From assembly GCA_963575745.1 (NCBI GenBank), contig CAUYUJ010004324.1, positions 1-64,000 of the forward strand: DNA of 64,000 bases. The letters run 5' to 3'. Shown here piece after piece: positions 21,474 to 31,936 of this stretch (the first letter of the stretch is position 1; each line of letters begins with the position of its first letter). The translations under genes were made by a program, and so were the position numbers. The notes beneath the pieces were generated by a model, which was given only the letters and a program-made list of their open reading frames with translations, was not told the DNA's origin and did not search any database. The DNA is from Prorocentrum cordatum (taxonomy: Eukaryota; Sar; Dinophyceae; Prorocentrales; Prorocentraceae).

Positions 21474-24400
21474 CATTGTCAATGTACCAGACCCGCTACC
21501 ACAACGATGGTGGGATCAGAGTGCAGACGCTCTACGAGAATGTCAAAAAGAGGCACAGCTGTGGTACAAAGAACTATGCGACTACCGACGCAACAAGGAG
21601 TCGGTGGTCACACCAACTGCGATCCGATAGTACGACGACGCTACCAAGCAGCCATCTAAGAAAGCCCAGACGAAGACAACGGCGATGCAAGTCGTCCCAC
21701 CACGCTCGACTGCTGCATTGACACGATCTTGGGTTCTCGACAGTGGTTCTGCGCATCATATTCAGGGTAAACATGAACTGACGCAGACTGAATCGGATCG
21801 CATATCTATTCGCGAAGAGCATTTTCTGGAAACTGCCACTGGTGATCGTACTGTCAACGAGCACTACGACATACGGCTACCCGAGGTTGGCTTACATAGT
21901 TCAGCCCTTGCCTTGCCAGACTGTCCATCATTACTATCAGTTGGGAAATTGATAGGGGTTGATGGCTTTCGGCAGCTTTGAGATCCCGAGCTGGGCTACT
22001 TGCTTCAGGATCCGGGGGGCCAATGGTATAAGATTCCAGTCAACAATAGAGTTCCAGAATTACGACTCGACGACCTGATACTGATACCGCCACCACGCCT
22101 ATGCACTTCGTCAGCACCCCGACGTCGTCAGCGCAAGCGTCCATCCGCCCGCTGCAACGACATATGTTGGTGCTGCAAAACTACAGAGCAGTCAACAACT
22201 GCAGATGAGCTGCGGCCCCACATAGGGATCTGCCCAAAGAGACCTCATGTCGGCGAGGGAGGGGGAGCACGGACCGCCACGGTCGAAGAACCTCCCGACA
22301 CAAATAATGCCGAGACCAACGTGGACACACCCATCGACTCGATCATGTCTCAGACGCAGTGTTCTCCTCCAACATGCGGGGGGCTAGCAGATACAGCTCA
22401 AGCAGATACCGACATACCGACGGAGACGCTCACACTAGTGATCCACGACAATGATCGCGTTCTTCCAAACAGACAGAAGAAACCCATCGACCCTATGCAT
22501 TACATGACTCACAGTCCAAAACATCCAGACTGTGAGATTTGTTCTCGCACGATGGCGCAGAATGCTCCGTGTCGCCGACAGCGCAAACCACATCCACCGG
22601 CAGACCCCACCGACGAGGACACAGCCTACGAGGCTTTTATCCCGATCAAGTTTGGGGAAGCTCTAACTGCCGACCATATCGTCTTGGCCAAAGACGATGC
22701 CGCCGACAAGCACGGCGACAAGTATGCACTTGTTGTCCTGGATAGATACACCGGCATCTTCATGGCTTACCCGGCACTACACAAAGACGCAGCTACCACA
22801 AAGGCATCCTTTCAACAGTTCATCGCCGCGAACGATGAGGTGAAGCATATCTACGCAGACAATTCTGGAGAGCTTCAGAAGGCTTGCCGCCAACTGGGAT
22901 GGAGACATGACACTAGTGCGCCGCATCGTCCGCAAACGAATGGATTGATCGAGCGCATCGTCAAGATTGTCATTCTCGGTACGAGAGCTGTGTTGCATAT
23001 GTCTGGTCTGGGACATGAATGGTGGAAAGAGGCCATGCAAGCCTTTTGCTGTGGACATAGTTTTGCGCATCCATCCGCGGGCGTTGCTGCCCTCGGCGAG
23101 GAGCACGTCGACAAGACAGCTCATGAAATACGTTTTGGCGAAAGTTTTCCCGGGCACTGCATTCCATTTGGTGCTCGGATCTTCTGGACATGCCTCAACC
23201 CCGAGATTAATAACGAGACTGCAAAGTTCAAAGAGAACACTCGGGAAGGGTTATTCATGGGTTGCAATTTACACTCTGGTGGACGATGGTCAGGTGATTA
23301 TCTTGTCTTGGACACGGCTACATACGCCAAGAACCCCGATGGGGAACTGTGTCACGTGCACAGAGTCAAAGACACCATCGTCCCCGATGGCAAGTTCACC
23401 TACCCAGTGAAAGAAGGTACTCTGCGACACCACAACCCTCAGGCACACGACGAGGTCAAGGCATCTACCTCTCGCCCCTTGGGCGACAAACCAATGCCCG
23501 ATCCTCCACTTTCCTACCCTAAAGAATGGGATGATCCGTCTATGATGACAACGGAAGACAACATCGCTGATATCCACGCATCGGCCTCTGAAGTTGCTGC
23601 ACCAGCGCCGGAGCCCGACTACTGGGAACAGCGCGGATATTGCGTCATCAGACATATACGTACTCCACGCAAGAAATTGCTCATACCGACGGACGACGTC
23701 ATGAACATACCTGTACCTGTTGATCAGTTCGATGTGACACGAGATTTCGAGACGACTTCTACCTTTGAAGGAGAAAGTGTCTTTCGCGATGTTTGGGGCG
23801 GTGTCAGCGCCAACGAACACAGGGAGTTGAGCGAGCCATGGACCGGCCTGGTTCGATTCTATGAGCTTCCAAAAATAACGCCAGATGGCAAAATGGTGGT
23901 CCGTGGCCGCGAGGCACGTGTACAGACTACTACGCGTCCTGATCACATTCTTCCCGAGCATTGGAAAACCTTATCTCGTGGACAGCAAAAGAAAGAAATC
24001 GAGTACGCCGAAGATGTTAAACGAGCTCGTGAGATTCGTGACCGAGCTGCACTTCGAGTGTGGACAAGACAGGACAAACAGGCCAACAATTTCCGTACCA
24101 CTACAGCTGGCGGACCCACATGGAATGCTGTGGAACGAAGGATTACGTACGATACCGACAGCGGCGCGGTCATCCGTGACGAAAACGTCAAGGGCGTGAC
24201 GAACAAAGAGATTCTGTATGCCAAATTACCTGGTGGGCCACGTGACATTACTACGGTACTGTACTACCGCCAACCCCCACAACAGCATGCTGGAGACGAA
24301 CGTGCTTTGGTGCTTGTGGATAGTGAGGGGACCGACTTTGGGACCACGAACCCGCTTATACGCCAGTTCACCCAGTCGGTAGCAGTGCCCACTACGCCAC

Positions 24401-26745
24401 GTGAGACGACCTATACACCGGCACACAGAGACAAAATTCCCGATTCCTCGTGGGCACGCCCGGCCCTAGTTACCAGAAGTCTGAGTAAGAAAGAAGTTGC
24501 CGCATAACCACGTGCACAGGAAGCCCGAAGAAAAGAATACGAGCGACTTGAAAAGAAACAAACGTGGATGTTGGAGACCGTTGCAGAAACAGCTGATATT
24601 GAGTCACAAGCTGTTCGCACTGGGACGAAAGTTCATTTTTTCAACATCTTGGAGCTATCTTCAGTCAAACACGTGGAACTTCCGCCTGCTCTACTTAAAT
24701 TCAAGGGCCGAGTGGTGGTTTAGGGCAATACAGGCAAAGATGGAACTGGTTTGGCCGCCATATTCGCCGACGCCGCTTCCAGTGCTTCGCATATTGAGGC
24801 TTCCAAACTTTGCGATGCTACTGCATTATTGCCACAATATGCGGGCGAACAAAGTGATGCACCTGGAGCCTACACGCAGGCATTATTATACGGCGACGGA
24901 CGAATCGATCCAGTTGATACCTGGATTACCATACCCAAATGGCGCCAACCGGCATCCTGGTCAAAATGCAAGAATCCAGTGTGCCGATTACGATTGGCAC
25001 TATACGGACACCCTCTTGCAGGTGTCTTTTGGGAACGAAAGTGTCGCACATGCTTGGGAAGTGTTGGTTTCGAGCCTATTCCAGGATGGGAATGCGTATG
25101 GAGACACAACAAACTGGGACTGATACTTTCAGTATATGTGGACGACTTCAAATTAGCCGGGCCAGCTAACAATCTACAAGCTGGCTGGGATTATATCCGC
25201 AAAAGCGGTATTGACTCGGACCCACCTACTCCATACTCGCAATATCTTGGCTGTGGGCAACAGGCATACGATGTACCGCAGAACATCTTCGACAAAAGAA
25301 TGTCTACCATACGACCTATGTTGCCCGTGCACAGTGAGAAAGATTACCGTGCAGCCAAACAAATTCGTGGAATTCGACATGACATGTTTGGTTTTACTGA
25401 TCAGTGCATTGAGCGGTGCCTGGAACGCGCTTCCAAGCGCGCCCAGGGACCAGGGTCACGTCGGAAACGGTCCGACTCGCCGAGGACTTCGCGATCCAAA
25501 TCGCCTGTCTCCTCCTGGTCGGTCGCCAGACCTACTAGCGTGCTCAACGCACGGCCGCGATCATCCAGCCCAGCAAGATCGGTCGATACACCATCTACTA
25601 CAACAGAATCCATACCAGTCACATACGATGACCTACCTGACGCCGAGACCCCTGGCATCGAGGACACCTCCTTCACCGATTCTGATTACTCCGACGAGGG
25701 CATCCTTGGCCAGGACGCGGCGAGTGTACTGATGAAGATTCTCTACCTGGCACGTTGCTGTCGTTTCGATCTTTTACATCCAGTATGTATGCTAGCCAGA
25801 GAAATTACCAAATGGAATTACACGTGTGATAAACGTCTACATCGATTGATATGCTACATCAAAACGGCGCGTACACATTGTTTACACGGATGGATAGGCG
25901 ATTCGTCAGACAAGTTATCCATCATGCTCTTCACTGACGCCTCGTTCGCCGACTGCATTACATCCTCCAAGTCCACTACCGGCGTTTTCGCCGCGCTTGT
26001 TGGACCGAATACGTTCTTCCCGGTCAACGCTGTGTGTAAGAAACAAACGGTTGTATCGCACTCATCTACAGAATCAGAGATTTTTGCCCTTGACTCAGCA
26101 CTACGACTGGAAGGGCTATCACTACTCTCATTCTGGGAAGCCGTGGTGGGAGTTGCCAACGCATGCAAAGAGAAGAATGCTTGCCTGGGCTGCCAAGGAC
26201 GCGACAACACGGCGACGTATCCGACATTGGCCGCCAAAAAGAAGAGGCGCAAGCCATCGCCTCGCAAGGCGCCCCCCACAAGGGGATCTTCTCCTAGCCG
26301 TAGGCAGCTACCGCTGAAGACGGAGTTACCTACGCCTCCAAAAAGGCGTACAATATCCCATGAGGGTACCATATTGCACGTGGATCCAGAACCTGCTCAG
26401 GAGAGCAGCTCTCCCAAAGTACGTTTGATAGTCCTTGAGGATAACCAGGCCGTGATCAAGATTGTCCAAAAGGGACGTGCGCCAGCGCTTCGCCATCTTC
26501 ATCGTGCTCATCGCATCAACCTGGATTGGATATGTGAGACATGCCAACTCGAACATATTGAGCTCAAGCATGTAGGTGCAAAAGAGCAGATTGCAGATAT
26601 GATGACCAAACATTTTGAGCCAAAGAAAGCAGACCTCTGGAGGGACCTGTTGGAGCACTCGCTCATCTTTTCCGCTGCTCCGGCACAGTGTCCTCCAAAG
26701 AAACCATGGAAACCACTGCGAGGGCCTAGGAGGCCCGACGGTTGA
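21420..26745 (+). pseudogene. pol: Pol polyprotein: protease, integrase, RT, RNase H (copia order)
   Basis: One frame, +1 relative to gag, carries all pol domains but is cut by TAG 21628, TGA 21979, TAA 24505 and TAG 24721. Protease: 'WVLDSGSAHHI' at ~21730. Integrase: HHCC-type 'HSPKHPDCEIC' (~22510), then the catalytic residues D in 'TADHIVL' (~22670), D in 'YADNSGEL' (~22855) and E in 'NGLIERIVK' (~22950), all present. RT: 'LYGHPLAGVFWE' (~25000) and 'SVYVDDFKLAG' (~25130) with intact YVDD. RNase H: 'FTDASFAD' (~25930), 'VVSHSSTESEIFAL', 'LEDNQAVIKI' and 'ADMMTKHF' (~26595). Ser/Arg-rich inserts lie between RT and RNase H and inside RNase H. The same frame continues after TGA 26743 and TAA 26839 into 'CGMQCVGHANHEGICAC', a Cys/His cluster resembling the C-terminus of other dinoflagellate copia polyproteins. 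Confidence 0.88.
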
Positions 26746-26847
26746 CCTCATGTTGCTGAACCTCCAAAACTGGATGGATGTCCGGAAGTATGCAAAATCT
26801 TACTTACAGAGAAAGAAAGATGGGGCGAGGTAGGCTCATAATGCGGA

Positions 26848-28080
26848 ATGCAGTGCGTTGGACATGCCAATCACGAGGGCATATGCGCATGTATGTACCA
26901 TATCGGTGCACCCGCTGCAGCTACCGCTTCGCGCACACCTCGTTCGAGAGCACGTTCCCCGCACGGTAGACAACCCCGCCATCCTCCCTCACCTCCACAG
27001 GATACAGAGAGGTCTAGGACGCTCATTGTGCGTTCGTGCCGCAGCAATTTTACGACTCGAACTACAAAGCTTACAAGCATCCTGTTCGCCGTGTGCGAGG
27101 CGCAAATAAGTGAGATTGGTTCTAATCCCGATACCCCCATCCCCGAGATGGATCAGGCACAGCCGCTCCACCTCGTCGGCTGGCCCATCGGCTGCGACGC
27201 CGAGTGCGACCCGAACGCCAAGGGCGACGACCGCGTGGGCTTCACGTACCACGCTCAAACTGGTCGTCCTCGTGATCCTGATGATGGATACAGATACATG
27301 CATCAACGGCGCGCTGATCGCAGTGCAGATTTTGACCTCCGCGTACCCGACGAATCCACTATTCGAGAAGTTGCCCGCTCTGCGTCCGCTGACGTCAAGA
27401 GTTGGATCAGCGAAAATGGTGGAACAGTCGGCGGCGACGCCAACTACGAGTACAGCACGATTATGGCTACACCATGGCTGTCTTTCATGAGGGCCATGTG
27501 CATGATCCCCAGCCTCTTCACTCGTAACTCGTCTGTGCAAGAAAGTGTTCGTGGCTTACATGATCATGTGAACGCGGTGATCCCAGGAGCACACCGCATG
27601 TGTCCGCCAATGGACCTCACGACGGTGATATTGAAGACGGAGTGGATCATGATTCGCAGCGATGGGTCAAACATTGGCAGTGCAGTACTTGGACATTATG
27701 CCGAGGACAGCGTTCAGGATACAAACTACTATTATGGAAAGGGTCTTTGCGCACCTTCCGACGTATACAGCAATGGATTGACAACTCCAAGCTACGCTCC
27801 TAAACTTGATCGTGGTACGATCAAGTTACTTACACGCCCACCTGGCTTAGCCAGGACATCATATACTGCGGGACACATTGGCCACGTTGTCGAAGATAAT
27901 CTTGTCACCGAAATGAGGGCATTTTCCGACAGTAACCAGACGATCAAATTCCGCCGCAAGTTCAGTACATGGCTGACTGCACGCGGAGGCTTTGGAGGTA
28001 TCGGATCATACCCCAAGACGGTGGCAACGCCATCCGATCACCCAGACGGCAGGCACTACCAGAGCACGACGAAAATATGA
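26848..28080 (+). CDS. Accessory ORF 1 of the LTR element, unknown function
   Basis: About 410 codons in the same frame as pol. The first ~30 residues are the Cys/His cluster 'CVGHANHEGICACMYH', which may belong to the end of Pol. Residues ~35-60 are Arg/Pro-rich. The rest is mixed, soluble-looking sequence ('AQPLHLVGWPIGCDAECDPN', 'STIREVARSASADVKSWISE', 'IMIRSDGSNIGSAVLGHYAED'). I recognise no domain and see no membrane segment or signal peptide, so it is not envelope-like. Its TGA stop (28078-28080) overlaps ATG 28077 of the next ORF. Confidence 0.6.
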   Translation: MQCVGHANHEGICACMYHIGAPAAATASRTPRSRARSPHGRQPRHPPSPPQDTERSRTLIVRSCRSNFTTRTTKLTSILFAVCEAQISEIGSNPDTPIPEMDQAQPLHLVGWPIGCDAECDPNAKGDDRVGFTYHAQTGRPRDPDDGYRYMHQRRADRSADFDLRVPDESTIREVARSASADVKSWISENGGTVGGDANYEYSTIMATPWLSFMRAMCMIPSLFTRNSSVQESVRGLHDHVNAVIPGAHRMCPPMDLTTVILKTEWIMIRSDGSNIGSAVLGHYAEDSVQDTNYYYGKGLCAPSDVYSNGLTTPSYAPKLDRGTIKLLTRPPGLARTSYTAGHIGHVVEDNLVTEMRAFSDSNQTIKFRRKFSTWLTARGGFGGIGSYPKTVATPSDHPDGRHYQSTTKI

Positions 28081-29213
28081 CGAGTACTTATTGTTGGCAA
28101 CCATACGACGAGGGCTCTGCATTCATTGGCGAGGCCCCCGCTGAGGTTGACCCTGGTCTTACTCCTGGCATTGATATTGACCCACTCGGGCTTGCACAAG
28201 CAAAGTGCAGCGCGTTTTGTGGTGGTCGGTTGGTTTCTATTCTTCTTTCAGACAACGGGTGGCGCTCACCCGTACAGGAAGACCTGGGACTTCTTCTGCA
28301 TCATACCTTCGGTCCGTCAGGGCACGCATACAAATGGACAAATTTGTACACCGATTCAGCATGGATTATGCAGCCCAAGAAAGGATCCAAGGCCGCCAAG
28401 CACAAGAAGTACCCAAGTCACGGCATCGACGAGCTCAACAGTCCACGAAACCGAGACCATCTCGCCAAAGTATCAAACGTTGGTCTTGTACCGTTGTTTA
28501 TGCCGTGCCTCAATCGCGCGGAATGCATGGGTGGCGCTACCTTCGGGCATTTGTCGACCATTATTCGCGACGACATCATGATGTGGGCATTCTCCTTTGG
28601 CAATTACAAAGAATGGTTCAAACAGAACGACACGCTGATTGGCCAGGACTGCATTCAATTGCCAGAGGCTGGTGGGGACACCCGCTGTGATATGGCACAG
28701 CTCCGTGAACAGCGTACGCAGACACAGGAGAGCCGTACCACAGCTATTCCCAACCACAAGTTCGAGTCCACCCTCGAGCAGCGCAACATGATCAACATGA
28801 TCCGCGAGGCCAGAGGCCTGATGATAATGAGCGACGATGCCTATATCAAAAAGTGGCGTGAATTAAACGAGGTCATCTGGGAATATTGTGCTGGCGACTT
28901 TCCTGCACACGTGAAACAAAGGCACTATTGCAGAGGTCTCAATGCCATGGTGGCATGGAGCGCAAACGACATTGCATGTGCCAACCACGGGCAGAATACC
29001 GTGGACATGCGTCGCCACGAGAATCGTGCACCTACTTCTGTGCGCGAGCTCCCGACGCCGGCGTCCCGACGCTTATGCCAGTACACGTACAAGTGGATGT
29101 ATCACGCTTTATTGATGCGATGCAGTACTTCCGTTGCCCTACGGTTATGGGGCCAGGCAAAGCAGTACAATGGGGCGTACACCCGAACTTCGATTACCAC
29201 ACGGACGATTTGA
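28077..29213 (+). CDS. Accessory ORF 2 of the LTR element, unknown function
   Basis: Begins at the ATG of an ATGA stop-start overlap with accessory ORF 1. It reads as ordinary coding sequence ('YCWQPYDEGSAFIGEAP', 'IGQDCIQLPEAGGDTRCDMAQL', 'EQRNMINMIREARGLMIMSDD') until about 29080. From there the coding-like signal moves to another frame, so the last ~45 codons to 29213 are probably out of frame. No domain recognised. Either ORF 2 and ORF 3 were one protein broken by an indel near 29080, or a frameshift is programmed there. Confidence 0.55.
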   Translation: MTSTYCWQPYDEGSAFIGEAPAEVDPGLTPGIDIDPLGLAQAKCSAFCGGRLVSILLSDNGWRSPVQEDLGLLLHHTFGPSGHAYKWTNLYTDSAWIMQPKKGSKAAKHKKYPSHGIDELNSPRNRDHLAKVSNVGLVPLFMPCLNRAECMGGATFGHLSTIIRDDIMMWAFSFGNYKEWFKQNDTLIGQDCIQLPEAGGDTRCDMAQLREQRTQTQESRTTAIPNHKFESTLEQRNMINMIREARGLMIMSDDAYIKKWRELNEVIWEYCAGDFPAHVKQRHYCRGLNAMVAWSANDIACANHGQNTVDMRRHENRAPTSVRELPTPASRRLCQYTYKWMYHALLMRCSTSVALRLWGQAKQYNGAYTRTSITTRTI

Positions 29214-30298
29214 TCAAGACGATGCAACCACGTGGTATTATAGTTCTTCCACCAGACCACTGGGTAGAAGCGTACGACAGAATTACGCGTCAGGCTTGGC
29301 ACGCAAAACAGAACAATCACAACCTGGCGATGTTTACGACACAGTTCTGTGACGCAGTATGCTATCGTAATTTCTGTCTTTTGATCCAGTCACTGCCTTC
29401 TCAGCCGTATCCATTCAGACCTCCTATCATGACTCCCGTCACGGACCAGCAGGCCTACAGACAGGCCAAAGGGATCATGGAGGCTCTTGACTTTAGAGAG
29501 AGGATCACAAACGAATGGAAGAGAGATCTCAGCCTCACAACGCTGATGGCACAGGCAGCAGGCGAGATGGCTCATTGTGCTTGGATGACATCATGTGCCG
29601 ATGGTACGTTGCCAAGATCCATGCCAGCTACCGCAGGTGATCCAGGCATACCTATTCCTGGGATCCCGACGCAGCCACCAGCACTTGATCCTCGCGAGCC
29701 GAACAAGGCTATTCCTCAGGACGATCCATTTGGTCCTGCATACGACGAGTTATTCAATTACCTCTTACTGCTGATCAACGACTACCCTGGGGCATGGGCA
29801 TCCTGGGATTCAGTCGAGAAACAAGAGCTCCTCCACCCCAAGATCATGAAAACAGTTGAAGATGCACATGCTGTTACTTGGGTTGTGTTTGAGCAGTTTC
29901 TACAGCAGATTACCGATTTGGACGGAGACGATGACGCGACCAAATCACGACTCATTGCAGAAGGCAACAGGTTGAACGCTCACCGTATAGGCCCTCTTGC
30001 CGAGAACCAACATATCATCGAAGCATGCAAAACATTCTTCAGACAGAATGCATTGGATCGAGTGGCATTGGGACATGATCCTGATGTTCCGACTGCCGTA
30101 TGGCGCGCGGCGGTTGAGGCGGACCAGCCAGCACCGCCAGGCCCATTGCCTGAGCCACCTACAGCCTGGCCCGCAACCGATAGCCGTGCCAGAGCCAGCA
30201 ACGCCTGGCCCGCTCCCAAACCGCACGCCAGCATACCCATTGCCAACAGAACAGCTCCCGAAAGCCGAGACAGCCCCGATCCCCGACGACGGCGCTGA
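29050..30298 (+). CDS. Accessory ORF 3 of the LTR element, unknown function
   Basis: The open frame is 28886-30298, but coding character starts near 29080, taking over from ORF 2 ('VDVSRFIDAMQYFRC', 'MGPGKAVQWGVHPNFDYHTDD', 'RGIIVLPPDHWVEAYDRI'). It continues through 'YRQAKGIMEALDFRERITNEWKR' and a Pro-rich linker. Between ~30165 and ~30345 the coding signal sits in yet another frame ('PNRTPAYPLPTEQLPKAE', 'GADLDAMELEATPADDDPSPR') before returning, implying one insertion and one compensating deletion. No family recognised. It probably formed one long protein with the Tpt1-like ORF that follows. Confidence 0.5.
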
Positions 30299-30421
30299 CT
30301 TAGATGCGATGGAGCTGGAGGCAACTCCTGCCGACGACGACCCTTCTCCGAGGACATCAGCCAGATCGGGACGTTCGACAACGCATGCACTATTCGAGGG
30401 TACAAGCTTCAAGCAGGCATC

Positions 30422-31897
30422 GTGGATGACCATCCGTACGTTTCTCCTGTATTGCGAGGTACGTCCGCGACCAACGGCTTTGCGTGCCTGCAGAATGAGG
30501 AATGGTTCGATCAATTGCAACACGACGATTGTGTGATTGCTCATGCTCCTGGTATTGCACAATCTGGTTGTTTTCCAGAATGGAAGTGGATATCGCTACC
30601 ACATTACGACGATATACGTTATGGTCCTGAACTACTTGATGAGTGGCTCGGGGATCCTAAATACATGAGCAAAGACATCACGACGATGCTACGCCACGAG
30701 ATCCACTACAAGAAGTTCCACATCAATCAATTTTACGACCGACGTATCAACATATGGCTGAAGACAACGGATCGTGATTGGAAGATCCCAAGTGATGGGA
30801 AATCCTTTCAGGATATGGTCCAATGGAAATTCAGTGAGCGTAAAAACCACAACGGAGCATCCACCGATGCGGCCATCGCGCATTTCAAAAAGGATGGTGA
30901 GCAAGACGGGTATCCCGATTGGAACGATTACTACCCGATCTTCATCATTCGCGCGTTCCAGAAACATATTGACCCGCAGAAGAATCGGATTGAGATATAC
31001 GCCAAACCAATCCCCGAAGGAGGCGACCCCAGCTGTTTCGATTGGAACAGCGTCATTGCCATTCGATGTGTTGGAGGCCACAGTTGCGTCAATCCACTTT
31101 CCAAGCCGTGGAACATGGGTTGGGAGAGCCTACAATGGACAGACGTGAAATACCACCACCACGGCACGACATTCCGTGCTTGGCGCAACATTCTTAAGTC
31201 AGGGATCATTCCTGGCTATATCGATCCATCTTCTCAGAGAGGCAAGTATTACAAAGGATCACCGCGCGCGGAGGCACTCTTCAGTTCCAGCACATACATA
31301 GACAATGTCCAGAATAATCCCCACACCTCGGTACAATCATACAAGTTCAATCGCTACAAGAACGAGGTCGAGCTGGTGATCAACATGGAGATTGCCACAA
31401 AAGCTGGTTGCAGATTTTGGTTGGGCGCCCAAGGTGCTATCATGACAGAAGACGTGGTTCCCGCAGCGGCAGTTATTGCAATTCGCCGTCTCCAACCACG
31501 CCACGAGCACGGCCGGCAGATCTGGCCGGAGGGCCCGGCCTGGGAATATCCGCCATTGGCCGCGAGACAACCATTGAGCAAATGCGAAATTTGTGCCGTT
31601 CTTCCTGGGCAGGAGTTCATCGATAACCCTCCTGGGATTACACCAGCTAACACGGATCGCGACATGGATCAGCAGCCAAGGACGCCGTCCGCATCAGCAT
31701 CTTCGGCTCAGCGACCGATTGCCCCTCAGCTGGGGGCAACCCCTGCTGGCCGCATATCTGACGCCGACGCTCTGGACGAACAAATGGTCCGCGCTATGAT
31801 CGACAATTGCGAGCACAATACAGAAGATAAAGAATGGTTGATAGCTATGTCATACTGCCGAGAGGCTCTTCGACCCATCACATCAAAGATCACATAG
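30422..31897 (+). CDS. Accessory ORF 4: Tpt1/KptA-like RNA 2'-phosphotransferase domain
   Basis: 491 codons. Blocks of the Tpt1/KptA family occur in order. 'SKDITTMLRHE' (residues ~83-93) matches the N-terminal SK.LS..LRH block with Arg91-His92. 'IRCVGGHS' (R215, GGHS to 221) matches R..QGHS. 'HHGTTFRAWRNILKSGIIPG' (from ~246) matches YHGT....W..I...GL. 'SPRAEALFSS' (R282) stands where R.HVHLS is expected. 'VELVINMEIATKAGCRFW' then 'GAIMTEDVVP' matches the C-terminal block. The Arg-His-Arg-Arg active-site tetrad known for Tpt1 is therefore present, though Q of QGHS and the HVH are changed. Known family members remove an internal 2'-phosphate from RNA using NAD+. Spacing between blocks is longer than in cellular enzymes. 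The TAG stop at 31895 is followed in the same frame by more open coding sequence. The start codon choice is uncertain because coding extends upstream. Confidence 0.78.
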   Translation: MDDHPYVSPVLRGTSATNGFACLQNEEWFDQLQHDDCVIAHAPGIAQSGCFPEWKWISLPHYDDIRYGPELLDEWLGDPKYMSKDITTMLRHEIHYKKFHINQFYDRRINIWLKTTDRDWKIPSDGKSFQDMVQWKFSERKNHNGASTDAAIAHFKKDGEQDGYPDWNDYYPIFIIRAFQKHIDPQKNRIEIYAKPIPEGGDPSCFDWNSVIAIRCVGGHSCVNPLSKPWNMGWESLQWTDVKYHHHGTTFRAWRNILKSGIIPGYIDPSSQRGKYYKGSPRAEALFSSSTYIDNVQNNPHTSVQSYKFNRYKNEVELVINMEIATKAGCRFWLGAQGAIMTEDVVPAAAVIAIRRLQPRHEHGRQIWPEGPAWEYPPLAARQPLSKCEICAVLPGQEFIDNPPGITPANTDRDMDQQPRTPSASASSAQRPIAPQLGATPAGRISDADALDEQMVRAMIDNCEHNTEDKEWLIAMSYCREALRPITSKIT

Positions 31898-31936
31898 AAA
31901 GATTGGAATCGTCGGCCTATATTTAATGGCGTTCGC

